Notes under the pieces: generated by a model
Database searches by the model: none
What the model was told of the DNA's origin: nothing
Seen by the model: only the letters and a program-made list of their open reading frames with translations
Shown here: piece by piece, positions 41,829 to 50,361 of the stretch
Position numbering within the stretch: position 1 is the stretch's first letter
Layout: each line of letters opens with the position of its first letter
Position numbers and translations under genes: made by a program
Assembly (NCBI GenBank): GCA_948330435.1
Contig: CAOJBY010000016.1
Coordinates: 22,615-86,614, forward strand
From: an uncultured Lachnoclostridium sp.
GTDB taxonomy: Bacteria; Bacillota; Clostridia; Lachnospirales; Lachnospiraceae
Length of the DNA: 64,000 nucleotides
Reading direction: 5' to 3'

Positions 41829-42089
41829 ATGGAACAAAAACTTAGAAGAGATTTGTGTATAGGTGATAATCTGAGAAAGCTTCGTCTGGAGCACGGCTAT
41901 TCCCAAGAAAGAATCTGTGCCGAGTTGCAACGCCGGAACTGCGATATAGGACGAACTACTTATTCTAAATATGAATATGGCGAATTGAATGTTAAAATCA
42001 GCGTCCTTATTGCACTAAAGAAAATTTATCATTGTAATTATGATGAATTCTTTGTTGGTTTAGACCCGGAAGAAAATGATGTTGAATAA
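41829..42089 (+). CDS. XRE-family regulator
   Basis: 86 residues with a Cro/C1 helix-turn-helix: IGDNLRKLRLEHGYSQERIC, TTYSKYEYGELNVKIS, LIALKKIYHCNYDEFF. Probably a small DNA-binding regulator for the divergent gene or itself. Confidence 0.88.
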   Translation: MEQKLRRDLCIGDNLRKLRLEHGYSQERICAELQRRNCDIGRTTYSKYEYGELNVKISVLIALKKIYHCNYDEFFVGLDPEENDVE

Positions 42090-42126
42090 CAAAAATTTGA
42101 TATCCATTCGTTTCTTACGCAGCTAT

Positions 42127-42708
42127 CTACTCAAATAAATAGACAATAAGTTTATGTAAATCTATGAAATAACACTCTGATTTTGTAATAATCAATTTAT
42201 AAAGATTTTCCCGTTTTATATCTTCTATTTTGTTTCTACTGCTCTTTTTATAGCTATAATAATAAACTCCCTCTTTCTTGTTCACTACCTTATCAATAAT
42301 ATCTTCCACTACCTGATTAATCGTCAATGGATTATCTTTTGAGGGCATCCATTTTCCAATCATACTCCGCACCTGGGACTTATTTGGTTTCACCCGCTTT
42401 GCTAGGCCAAGCTTTTGTTTCATAACTTCCTCCAACTCTACATGGGCTAATTCACAAATCTGAGTATAAAGGGCTATATTATGTTCACTTGAGATACCAA
42501 GTTCAAAACAAGCTCTCATTTGTAACAATGCTAATTCCAGATATCGGGAATCTCCTGACATCCGATACCAGTCCATCAAGCAAGAGAGACTCATTTGAAT
42601 CGTATTCTGAATCAGTACCCCTTTGTTATGTAGAATCTCCAATGTATAAACGATCGAAAATACCATTTCATTATCTTCTCTGTCCAAATCCATAACTTCT
42701 ACCTCCAT
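42127..42708 (-). CDS. Protein of unknown function
   Basis: 193 residues, mainly helical, soluble, with lower GC than its neighbours. It has an acidic N-terminus (MEVEVMDLDREDNE) and a Lys-rich tail (YYYSYKKSSRNKIEDIKREN). I recognise no family. It is convergent with the XRE gene at 41829 and divergent from the duplicated XRE pair, so it may belong to an acquired regulatory cassette. Confidence 0.55.
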   Translation of the reverse strand: MEVEVMDLDREDNEMVFSIVYTLEILHNKGVLIQNTIQMSLSCLMDWYRMSGDSRYLELALLQMRACFELGISSEHNIALYTQICELAHVELEEVMKQKLGLAKRVKPNKSQVRSMIGKWMPSKDNPLTINQVVEDIIDKVVNKKEGVYYYSYKKSSRNKIEDIKRENLYKLIITKSECYFIDLHKLIVYLFE

Positions 42709-42810
42709 ATTATTATGTCTCTTTTGAGTGATATTCTATCTACTCATTATGACTATTATACCACTCATTTGAAATATAAAATAGATACAAATGAATATAG
42801 GCGGTGAAAA

Positions 42811-43113
42811 ATGGACATTAGAAGACATATAAAAGAGCTTATGGAGGAACGGGGTTGGACAAACTATCGGCTCAGTATGGAAGCCGGTCTTTCCCATTCC
42901 ACCGTCACAAATATTTTCAAACGCAATAATGCCCCGACTATCCCAACATTAGAGTCCATATGTAAAGCATTTGGTATCACGTTATCGCAGTTTTTTTCTG
43001 AAAAAAATGGAATGGCAGAACTGACTATGGAACAACGCTCCTTATTCGCTGCGTGGAGCACTTTAAATGAGGACCAAAAAGAAGCCCTTTTACTATTGAT
43101 AAAATGTATCTAA
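42811..43113 (+). CDS. XRE-family regulator, copy A
   Basis: 100 residues: MDIRRHIKELMEERGWTNYR, GLSHSTVTNIFKRNNAPTIP, SICKAFGITLSQFF, then a short tail ending DQKEALLLLIKCI. A Cro/C1 helix-turn-helix protein nearly identical to copy B at 43220. Upstream, CATTTG and CAAATG flank the likely operator, 28 bases end to end. Confidence 0.9.
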   Translation: MDIRRHIKELMEERGWTNYRLSMEAGLSHSTVTNIFKRNNAPTIPTLESICKAFGITLSQFFSEKNGMAELTMEQRSLFAAWSTLNEDQKEALLLLIKCI

Positions 43114-43219
43114 ACCATGTTCCTTTTGAGTAATACTATATCTACCAATTATGACTATCCTGGCACCCATTTGAAAACTAGAATATATATAAATGAATAT
43201 GGATGGTAAAAGATCAAAA

Positions 43220-43522
43220 ATGGACGTTAAAAAACATATAAAAGAACTCATGGAGGAACGAAACTGGACCACTTATCGGCTCAGCATGGAAGCCGGTCTT
43301 TCCCATTCCACCGTCACAAATATTTTCAAACGCAACAATGCTCCGACTATTCCGACTTTAGAAGCCATCTGTAAGGCATTCGGTATCACATTGTCACAAT
43401 TTTTTTCTGACGGAAATGGCCCGGAGGAATTGACTGCGGAGCAGCGTACCTTATTTGCTGCATGGAGCACTCTAAACGATGGGCAGAAAGAAGCCCTGCT
43501 TCTTTTAATGAGACGTATGTAA
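43220..43522 (+). CDS. XRE-family regulator, copy B
   Basis: 100 residues from MDVKKHIKELMEERNWTTYR; an in-frame ATG nine codons upstream (43193) is less likely because the homologous start in copy A is here. The recognition helix region is identical to copy A, so both should bind the same operator, while the C-terminal dimer region differs at about a dozen positions. Confidence 0.9.
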   Translation: MDVKKHIKELMEERNWTTYRLSMEAGLSHSTVTNIFKRNNAPTIPTLEAICKAFGITLSQFFSDGNGPEELTAEQRTLFAAWSTLNDGQKEALLLLMRRM

Positions 43523-43554
43523 CAAAAAATCTTCCATCAGATGTTGTTCATGAA

Positions 43555-43586
43555 AAATGCCTGTCCCAATTAAAAGACAGGCATTT
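43555..43586. terminator. Hairpin between convergent XRE and PIN genes
   Basis: AAATGCCTGTC (43555-43565) and GACAGGCATTT (43576-43586), perfect 11-bp stem. The U tracts are weak on both sides; probably a shared terminator. Confidence 0.55.
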
Positions 43587-43682
43587 CGTATATTTACTGA
43601 TTTCTTGTTTCATACAGATTATTTCAATTTTTCCCCAACTCAAAAACTATATGATAATGTTAAACATATAGTCTCCAAAAAT

Positions 43683-44051
43683 TTACATTACATCCGTATT
43701 CAGATACTTGTTCAGCTTTTTATCAAAAGTGAAAACTTTTTCGCCATTTAATGAGTGATACGCAACAAGCAGACAGTCAACAAAATCAAGAGACGTACTG
43801 GCAAACAGATCTATCGCATGAACAACACAATCAGAATTTTCAATCCGAACAATGTCTGACAGTCCATGAATGATAGACTTGATTTTGTCCTTGGGAGTAG
43901 AATATACACTTTTCAGCACATAGACAACCTCTGCAATAATCTCCGGTTTTGTGTACACACCGAGAGCAATGACCTCCGCTGCTCGCTGAGCCATTTCGAC
44001 ATTATCATTCAATACAAATCTTAAAATCACATTAGCATCTATCAGTTGCAT
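43683..44051 (-). CDS. PIN-domain toxin (VapC-like)
   Basis: 122 residues from ATG 44051 (MQLIDANVILRFVLND), inside the 3' end of the antitoxin gene. PIN-fold acidic residues are Asp5, Glu41, Asp89 and Asp92 (LDFVDCLLVAY). VapC-type toxins cleave tRNA or rRNA. With the gene at 44032 it forms a toxin/antitoxin pair with a 20-base overlap. Confidence 0.88.
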   Translation of the reverse strand: MQLIDANVILRFVLNDNVEMAQRAAEVIALGVYTKPEIIAEVVYVLKSVYSTPKDKIKSIIHGLSDIVRIENSDCVVHAIDLFASTSLDFVDCLLVAYHSLNGEKVFTFDKKLNKYLNTDVM

Positions 44052-44286
44052 ATTTTTCCGCAATGGCACGTTCAAAAGCACCCTCCTCCTGTTCGATTAG
44101 TTCCGGGTTCGCATATTCATGAGCGATTCCGAGCATGGACTGTATGGCTTCTGTTTTTGTGGATGTAGATTCGGGCGGCAATCTATAGATGTCAGAATCA
44201 ATAAACCGTACAAACGCATAAACCGTTTCAATTTTATCATTCGGCATGGTTTCCAATAAACCAATTGTTTTTTCCAAAATTGACAT
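44032..44286 (-). CDS. Antitoxin partner of the PIN-domain toxin
   Basis: 84 residues: MSILEKTIGLLETMPNDKIE, VYAFVRFIDSDIYRLPP, AIQSMLGIAHEYANPE. It has the size and position of an antitoxin whose C-terminal part neutralises PIN toxins. A GTTACAG/CTGTAAC inverted repeat at 44310-44344, just before the gene, may be its operator. Confidence 0.75.
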   Translation of the reverse strand: MSILEKTIGLLETMPNDKIETVYAFVRFIDSDIYRLPPESTSTKTEAIQSMLGIAHEYANPELIEQEEGAFERAIAEKYATDRC

Positions 44287-44765
44287 AGACGTTCCTCCTG
44301 GTCAGATCCGTTACAGCCAAAAGAATTTTCTTAAGACCTGTAACTAAAAATATGATATAAATGAACTCCTACTCCCCTTGTACACGGAGATTACTCTTCA
44401 ATTATACAGAATAACACTTTCGTTTACAATTACTATATTATACAATTTTCCTCTATAAAATATTGCTTCTTTTCCAATTCAACAACAATCTAACTGCATT
44501 GATCCGCTTTGCACCAGCACTTTCCTTTCCAACCCCCAAAATCCAATGCCAACGCTCTGGACGATACCACCTAAGAAACCCTACTCCCATTCGGAACCTG
44601 CAAACCACCCAAAAATATTAAGAAATTTTATAGAAAAAAAGAGGAAACCCCATTCCTTATCCTGCTATAATAGAAATACCGCAAACCAGTATACTGACCG
44701 AATTAGATTCAGCCAAACTTACTTGCCTATCTCCCACCCCAAAGGAAAGGAATCCACGATTTAGA
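44287..44765. other. Intergenic stretch between the toxin pair and the VanR-like gene
   Basis: About 480 bases, AT-rich. Apart from the inverted repeat GTTACAG/CTGTAAC (44310-44316, 44338-44344) and a TATAAT at 44666-44671 that may serve the VanR-like gene, I see nothing. Confidence 0.5.
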
Positions 44766-45467
44766 ATGAGTATCCACATTTTAGTAGTAGATGATGAAAA
44801 AGAACTGGCCGATGTCCTGGAGCTTTATCTCACAAGCGACGGCTACACAGTCCACAAATTTTATACCGCCAGGGATGCCCTGGAATGTATGGAGCATACG
44901 GATCTGGATTTGGCCATTTTGGACATTATGCTGCCGGACGGAGACGGTTTTCAAATCTGCAAAAAGATCCGGGAAACCTCCTATTATCCCATCATTATGT
45001 TAACCGCAAAAAGCTCCGACCGGGATAAAATCATGGGTCTCACCATCGGGGCCGACGATTACATCACAAAGCCCTTTAATCCCCTGGAAGTAACTGCCAG
45101 GGTGAAGACACAGCTTCGGCGGTACATGCACTATAACAACTCCGTTTCAAGGCAGGGCAATTCGGCACAGGAATACGATATTCGGGGGCTTCTCATCAAC
45201 AAGGACCATCACAAATGCTTCCTGTTCGGAAATGAAATACCCTTAACTCCCATTGAGTTTTCCATCCTCTGGTATCTCTGTGAGCGTCAGGGGATTGTCG
45301 TCCCCTCGGAAGAATTGTTTGAAGCCGTGTGGGGGGAGAAATTTTTCCAAAACAACAACACGGTCATGGCCCATATCGGCAGAATTCGTGAAAAGCTTCA
45401 GGAGCCTACAAAAAATCCAAGATTTATAAAAACAGTATGGGGGGTTGGATACACCATTGAAAAATAA
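44766..45467 (+). CDS. VanR-like response regulator
   Basis: 233 residues: receiver with VVDDEKE, Asp53 in ILDIMLPDGDGF and YITKPFNPLEV, then a winged helix ending FIKTVWGVGYTIEK. It resembles VanR-type OmpR regulators. No van resistance genes follow; an ABC exporter does. Confidence 0.93.
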   Translation: MSIHILVVDDEKELADVLELYLTSDGYTVHKFYTARDALECMEHTDLDLAILDIMLPDGDGFQICKKIRETSYYPIIMLTAKSSDRDKIMGLTIGADDYITKPFNPLEVTARVKTQLRRYMHYNNSVSRQGNSAQEYDIRGLLINKDHHKCFLFGNEIPLTPIEFSILWYLCERQGIVVPSEELFEAVWGEKFFQNNNTVMAHIGRIREKLQEPTKNPRFIKTVWGVGYTIEK

Positions 45468-46593
45468 AGCTTACAAAGAATTTCGCCTGTTTCGCATAAA
45501 AATCTTCTTTGGCACCCTTGCCATGCTGATTGCCGCCGCCCTGAGCATCTATATCCTGTATTCGTTTTTCCTCCGGGGCAATTTCGCAGTTCTGATGGTC
45601 TCCCTCTTTGAAAATGTCTTCGGCATGGATTCTAAGTCCTCTCTTGCTCTGTACCAGCGAACGTTCCGCACCCACATGGACACGTTTATCTGGCTGTCTA
45701 TGCTCCTTGCATTTACGGTCCTGTTTTCCGTTTACCTCCGCTGGTTTACCAGGTATTTTGAGGAAATCAGCAGAGGAATGGATGTCCTGCTTCGGGACAC
45801 GCCCGGCGAGATTTCCTTAAGCCCTGAGCTGCTTACCATAGAACGGAAAATGAACCTGACAAAGCATACCATTGACCAACAGAAAAGCCGCATGCTTCTG
45901 GATGAACAGCAAAAAAACGATCTCATCATGTATCTGGCCCACGACCTGAAAACACCCCTGGCTTCTTCTATCAGCTACTTAAGTCTCTTACGGGACGAGA
46001 AGCAGATTTCCGATGAGCTGCGGGAAAAATACCTCTCCATTTCCCTTTCCAAGGCCGAACGTCTGGAGGATCTGATTAACGAATTTCTTGAAATCGCAAA
46101 ATACAATCTGTCCAGCATCACCCTCCAGTACCGTGAAATCAATCTGACCCGTCTGTTGGAGCAGCTTGTGTATGAATTCGGGCCTGTCTTAGACAAAAAG
46201 GACCTGTCCTGCCGGCTTGAAATGAAAGAGGATATCACGTTAAAATGCGATGCTGACAAAATGCTGCGGGTATTTGATAATCTTTTGCAAAATGCTGCGG
46301 TCTACAGCTCTAAGGGAAGCAATATCACCATTGAAGCCAGGTGTCATGCGGATCACGTAACCATCACATTTTCCAACCATGGCAGCACCATCCCGAAAGA
46401 AAAACTGGATCGGATATTCCAACAGTTTTACCGGCTTGACGGAGAACACAGAACAGAGGGAACCGGACTGGGTCTTGCCATCGCAAAGCAGATCACAGAG
46501 CTTCACGGCGGAACCATCACCGCCGCAAGTGAACATGACGAAACCGTTTTTACCGTTATGCTGCCCATCTTAAGAAATTCGTTGGAAAATTAG
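45457..46593 (+). CDS. VanS-like histidine kinase
   Basis: 378 residues if TTG at 45457 starts it (then KNKAYKEFRLFRIK); TTG at 45445 is the alternative. It overlaps the regulator gene by 11 bases. Helices lie near residues 14-36 and 80-95, then HAMP-like sequence and His162 in YLAHDLKTPLASSISYLSLL, then N and G boxes (VFDNLLQNAAVYS, GTGLGLAIAKQI). Typical VanS layout with a short extracellular loop. Confidence 0.92.
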   Translation: MKNKAYKEFRLFRIKIFFGTLAMLIAAALSIYILYSFFLRGNFAVLMVSLFENVFGMDSKSSLALYQRTFRTHMDTFIWLSMLLAFTVLFSVYLRWFTRYFEEISRGMDVLLRDTPGEISLSPELLTIERKMNLTKHTIDQQKSRMLLDEQQKNDLIMYLAHDLKTPLASSISYLSLLRDEKQISDELREKYLSISLSKAERLEDLINEFLEIAKYNLSSITLQYREINLTRLLEQLVYEFGPVLDKKDLSCRLEMKEDITLKCDADKMLRVFDNLLQNAAVYSSKGSNITIEARCHADHVTITFSNHGSTIPKEKLDRIFQQFYRLDGEHRTEGTGLGLAIAKQITELHGGTITAASEHDETVFTVMLPILRNSLEN

Positions 46594-46619
46594 TTGAATA
46601 TCGTAGGAAGAAACGAGAA

Positions 46620-46671
46620 AAAGACGTTTTTGCCTTTGGTACAATGACTGTATCAAGGCGGAAACGTCTTT
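46620..46671 (+). repeat. Hairpin between the kinase and the ABC exporter
   Basis: AAAGACGTTT (46620-46629) and AAACGTCTTT (46662-46671) with further pairing inside (TGCCTTTG with CAAGGCG). It lies 24 bases before the ATPase start and contains a TACAAT. It may be a terminator, a leader structure or an operator. Confidence 0.55.
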
Positions 46672-46695
46672 ATCTATCTGGAAAGGAGTTTTCAC

Positions 46696-47631
46696 ATGGA
46701 ATTGCAAATCTACCATGTTTCAAAGGAATTCAGGGATAAGAAAGCACTTCGCAACATCAATCTGAAGCTGACACCGGGGGTGTGGAGCCTGCTGGGGGCC
46801 AACGGAGCAGGAAAGACGACCCTGATGCGAATTCTGGCGGGGATTCTGCCGCCCACATCCGGCGAGGTCCTATATGACGGCACTCCCATTGGCACGCTGG
46901 GAATGGCATACCGGGACATCTTCGGATATCTGCCCCAGGAGTTTGGCTTTTACCATGAATTTACCGTCAAAGACTATCTGGCATATGTAGCGGCCCTGAA
47001 AGGACTTTCCGAACGGCAGAGCCGACGGAGGATTCACGAATTACTGGAACGGGTGTCCCTGGCAAATGTCTGCAGCAAAAAGATCTCCAAGCTCTCGGGA
47101 GGAATGAAACGGCGGGTGGGGATTGCCCAGGCATTATTAAACGACCCGGAGGTCCTGATTTTGGATGAGCCTACCGGAGGTCTTGACCCCGGAGAGAGGG
47201 TCCGCTTCCGCAACCTGCTTTCGGAATTTGCTCATGACCGGATCGTACTTATTTCCACCCACATTGTCCCGGACGTGGAGTACATTGCCACCAGCCATGC
47301 CGTGATAAGGGACGGCAGGCTCCTGGCCACCGGGACCACCGAAGAGCTGGTAAAGCTGGTGGAGGGCAAGGTGTGGAGTTGCACGCTCCCGCCGGATGCG
47401 GTGCCGGAATACGAAAGCAGGCTTCGAATTGTCAGCCTGCGAAATGAAAATGACGGCAGCGTTTCCATCCGCTATCTTGCAAAGCGTCCCTGCAACGCAG
47501 AGTCCCAGCCCGCCGTTCCCCGCCTGGAGGACCTGTATCTGTGGCTGTTTCCGCAAAATAGCGGGAAAGGGGATGTCGGGAAAGTTACGAAGACGCACGA
47601 GAGGAACTTTCATGAGTGTCCTTTCGAATGA
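46696..47631 (+). CDS. ABC exporter ATPase with a replaced C-terminus
   Basis: 311 residues. Walker A LLGANGAGKTT (32-42), signature KLSGGMKRRVG, Walker B VLILDEPTGGLDPG, switch His in STHIVPDVE. It is of the DrrA/CcmA type that drives multi-helix exporters. After EDLYLWLFPQN near 288 the tail (VTKTHERNFHECPFE) looks unlike the family and runs into the 60-bp repeat, so the original end was probably lost in a rearrangement. The core domain is complete and should work. Confidence 0.9.
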   Translation: MELQIYHVSKEFRDKKALRNINLKLTPGVWSLLGANGAGKTTLMRILAGILPPTSGEVLYDGTPIGTLGMAYRDIFGYLPQEFGFYHEFTVKDYLAYVAALKGLSERQSRRRIHELLERVSLANVCSKKISKLSGGMKRRVGIAQALLNDPEVLILDEPTGGLDPGERVRFRNLLSEFAHDRIVLISTHIVPDVEYIATSHAVIRDGRLLATGTTEELVKLVEGKVWSCTLPPDAVPEYESRLRIVSLRNENDGSVSIRYLAKRPCNAESQPAVPRLEDLYLWLFPQNSGKGDVGKVTKTHERNFHECPFE

Positions 47632-47691
47632 AAGTTTCTCTCATTACAGGTGTGTCGAAGTGACTTTACCCTTTAGTACTGTTGCGTAGCA
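47632..47691 (-). repeat. 60-bp repeat, inverted copy of 31108-31167
   Basis: It includes a scrap of the hydrolase 3' end (codons for VSLITGVSK and a stop) on the plus strand plus 33 bases of its downstream flank, 57 of 60 bases matching. Confidence 0.85.
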
Positions 47692-47701
47692 ATCTTAATC
47701 A

Positions 47702-47793
47702 GTAATATCCTGTCAGTGCACAGATCGATTTACAGACACATCTTTTTGTGGCTGGAAATTGATCTAGATAAGGGTGTACTGACAGGATATTAC
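47702..47793. mobile_element. 92-bp element with perfect 16-bp terminal inverted repeats
   Basis: GTAATATCCTGTCAGT (47702-47717) and its exact reverse complement (47778-47793), with a partly complementary interior (AGATCGATT against AATTGATCT). It is non-coding, sits in the ATPase-permease gap and begins 10 bases after the 60-bp repeat. Confidence 0.6.
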
Positions 47794-47820
47794 GGAACTT
47801 ATAATAAGGAGAATAAGATA

Positions 47821-49065
47821 ATGAGGATCTTACGATTGGAACTAAAACGAATGCTGAAAGCAAGACTTACCTGGATCTTGCTGTCCCTGGTTCTGGTATT
47901 TTCCATTTTGCTGGCCTATCTTCCCGTCACCTACTGTTACAGCAGTTATACGGATGAGAACGGAAATGAGATTCATTTGACCGGCCTGAAATCCATTGCC
48001 TATGAAAAAGAGCTGCAGGCAGACGCTTCCGGCACCGTCACCCCCGAACGGGTACGCAGGGCCGTTGAGACCTATCAGGCCTGCCTGAACGCATACGGCG
48101 TAACGGAATCCTACGACCTGCCCCAGGGTGTCTACGAGCGTGAAATACTCCCCATAGCTCCCCTGCTCCACGGTGTCAAGGAAGCCTTTGCGGATCCGGA
48201 TACCGGCATGGCACCGGCGATTATGGAGATCGATCCGGAGCAGATTGACAACTACTATTCTGTCTGCGAGGAACGGATCGCTTCTCTTATGGCAATGGAG
48301 CAGCCGGACAGCGGGGCGGTTCGGCAGAAAGCCGCAGAAATGTACCGCCGGGTTCCAAAGCCCTTTGAAGTCTATCCAGGCATAAGTTCCACGATCATGG
48401 ACTATCAGAACATGATGAGCTTTCTGGTGCTGCTGTTCTGCGTGGTAATTGCCGCCCCCGCATTCTCTGCCGGTTACCAGTCCGGGGCAGATGATATTCT
48501 ACGCTGCACGAAGCATGGCAGAGCCGCCTTGGGTACCGCAAAGCTGCTGGCCGCACTTTTGATTGGCGGATTGGCGTTTCTCATCTGCACCGCCGTATTT
48601 ATTCTGGCCGCCGACAGCTTGTTTGGTTGGGAATGTACCAAAAGCTCCATTCAGATGCTGTATTCCATTGTCACATTGGCGGACCTGAATATCGGCCAGC
48701 TTCAGGGCGTTTTCGCCGCTGCCGGATTCCTCTGTGTTCTGGCTTCGGTAAGCTTCACCCTGTTTCTCTCCTCCAAGTGTAAAAATACAGTATCCTCCCT
48801 TGCGGCGGCATTGGTGTTCTGCATTGCACCCACGGTGGTTTCCATGACGGTGCCGGGTGTACTGTCCTCGTGGATCTGCAGTATCCTGCCAGCCAGCGGC
48901 ACAAGCATCCAGGCGAGTATCCTCTATGCCATTACGGATTTCCAATTCCTGAATGTGGGAAATCTGGCCCTGTGGACACCCTACGCCATGATTGGGGCCT
49001 GCGTCATTGAGATACCGCTGTTCTCATTTTTGGCTGTCCGGTCTTATTGCAGGCATTTTGGGTAG
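47821..49065 (+). CDS. ABC exporter permease
   Basis: 414 residues from ATG 47821, with AAGGAG 9 bases upstream. Helix 1 is at about 14-34, a 160-residue extracellular part follows, then five helices from about 205 (MMSFLVLLFCVVIAAPAFSA, LAALLIGGLAFLICTAVF and others). It is an ABC-2-like permease pairing with the ATPase at 46696, 189 bases upstream. That gap is filled by the repeat and the 92-bp element, while the pair would normally be adjacent. Confidence 0.88.
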   Translation: MRILRLELKRMLKARLTWILLSLVLVFSILLAYLPVTYCYSSYTDENGNEIHLTGLKSIAYEKELQADASGTVTPERVRRAVETYQACLNAYGVTESYDLPQGVYEREILPIAPLLHGVKEAFADPDTGMAPAIMEIDPEQIDNYYSVCEERIASLMAMEQPDSGAVRQKAAEMYRRVPKPFEVYPGISSTIMDYQNMMSFLVLLFCVVIAAPAFSAGYQSGADDILRCTKHGRAALGTAKLLAALLIGGLAFLICTAVFILAADSLFGWECTKSSIQMLYSIVTLADLNIGQLQGVFAAAGFLCVLASVSFTLFLSSKCKNTVSSLAAALVFCIAPTVVSMTVPGVLSSWICSILPASGTSIQASILYAITDFQFLNVGNLALWTPYAMIGACVIEIPLFSFLAVRSYCRHFG

Positions 49066-49099
49066 GGGATGGCAAAGCAAGTCCACGAATATTTTCCTG

Positions 49100-49459
49100 C
49101 TATTTTTGAGTGGATGAACAGCAAGGCGGTGTAATATCCAAACCGTCCAAAAAGGCCGCACCCCAATTACACATGGAATCCAAAACGGGAATAATGCTCT
49201 TTCCAAAGGCGGTAAGCGAATAGAGGGTACGGGGCGGCTTCTTTGGGACTACTTCCCGGTTAATCATCCCGCACTCTTCCAAATCGTGCAGCTGTTGAGA
49301 AAGCATTTTGGGTGTTGCTTTTGGAATCAGACGCTGCAATTCCATATAGTGCAGAGGTTTTTCTATGAGATGCCAAAGAATCAGTGCCTTGTATTTCCCG
49401 CCGATCAAAAATAAGGTAGCTTCAACCGGACAGCTAAACTGGTCTCTTTCATATGTCAT
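49100..49459 (-). CDS. HxlR-family regulator
   Basis: 119 residues: CPVEATLFLIGGKYKALIL, LQRLIPKATPKMLSQQLHDL, TLYSLTAFGKSIIPVLD. Cys10 is at the position used for redox or electrophile sensing in several HxlR proteins. It is divergent from the nitroreductase gene, which it probably controls from the 146-base gap. Confidence 0.93.
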   Translation of the reverse strand: MTYERDQFSCPVEATLFLIGGKYKALILWHLIEKPLHYMELQRLIPKATPKMLSQQLHDLEECGMINREVVPKKPPRTLYSLTAFGKSIIPVLDSMCNWGAAFLDGLDITPPCCSSTQK

Positions 49460-49605
49460 TGTGCAGGAACTCCTTTATCTACTTTCTTTTCGGGAAGTAT
49501 CTACCTGAAAAGTGCGGTCTTGAAGAATGCTTGTACTATGTTAAAATATGTGTAACAGTTGAAGAAACACGTTAAGTATACACCACAAAGAAAGGATTGA
49601 CTACT

Positions 49606-50124
49606 ATGGATTTTCTTGAAATCGCAAAAAAGCGTTACTCTGTACGCAATTATTCGGACAGAAAGGTGGAAGCCGAAAAGCTGGATAAGATTTTGCAGGC
49701 GGCTCATGTGGCTCCCACGGCGGCAAATCTGCAGCCAGTACACTTGATCGCAGTGCAGGAAAAGGAGGGGCTTGAAAAAATCGGAAAAAGTGCAAATATC
49801 TATGGTGCACCGCTTGCCGTGATTGTCTGCGTTGACCATGATAAGGCGTGGGTACGGCCATTTGACAACAAACAGACAAGCGATATTGACGCTTCTATCT
49901 TGACCGACCACATGATGCTGGAAGCGACGGAATTAGGTTTAGGTTCTGTCTGGGTGTGCTATTTTAAACCCGACGTCATACGGAAAGAATTTCATTTGCC
50001 GGATAATCTTGAGCCAGTCAACATTTTAGCCATTGGATATTCAAATAAAGAAGCCGCAGACCCGGAGCGACATTCAAAGACCCGTATTCCGGTAGAGGAA
50101 TTGGTATCTTACGAAAAACTCTAA
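49606..50124 (+). CDS. Nitroreductase family flavoprotein
   Basis: 172 residues from ATG 49606 (MDFLEIAKKRYSVRNYSDR), with AAAGGA 9 bases upstream. Family features: RYSVRNY near 10, APTAANLQPVH near 40, LGSVWVCYF near 110 and ILAIGYSNKEA near 148. It uses FMN and NAD(P)H to reduce nitro or quinone compounds. HxlR control of such enzymes is common. Confidence 0.93.
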   Translation: MDFLEIAKKRYSVRNYSDRKVEAEKLDKILQAAHVAPTAANLQPVHLIAVQEKEGLEKIGKSANIYGAPLAVIVCVDHDKAWVRPFDNKQTSDIDASILTDHMMLEATELGLGSVWVCYFKPDVIRKEFHLPDNLEPVNILAIGYSNKEAADPERHSKTRIPVEELVSYEKL

Positions 50125-50361
50125 AACTGTACAATCGTTACGAAAGCAACGGGATGTAGGGAAATGGGACAGCAGCCATTTCCCCACATCCCCATAATGT
50201 TTATATTGTTTCTTTCTGCAGCATAAAACATCACCCCGTCAACCGTGTTTCCTTTTCTTTTTCGGACATTACACAGCGGACAATCGGGGAAATTTCCTTT
50301 TGACACAAATAAAAATTGTAAATGAAATCCCATGATAATGGAAAATCAAAGGAGTGAAACA

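Larger units (their letters stand above)
42720..43525 (+). repeat. Tandem duplication of an XRE gene with its promoter
   Basis: Two units of about 400 bases, 42720-43115 and 43128-43525, align from TTTTGAGT.ATA through the upstream region to the end of each gene, with scattered differences. Confidence 0.8.

Noticed and set aside
42720..43525. CRISPR-like repeats
   Set aside because: The repetition is a two-copy gene duplication, with no short repeat-spacer pattern. No CRISPR array was seen anywhere.
44546..44764. 72-residue plus-strand ORF before the VanR-like gene
   Set aside because: Low-complexity polar sequence without a ribosome site, overlapping the expected promoter region.
44766..46593. 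Vancomycin resistance locus
   Set aside because: The regulators resemble VanRS, but no vanH, ligase, vanX or vanY gene follows.
50121..50333. 70-residue minus-strand ORF with CPLCN
   Set aside because: No ribosome site, odd composition, and it fills the leader of the phosphatase gene. Probably non-coding.
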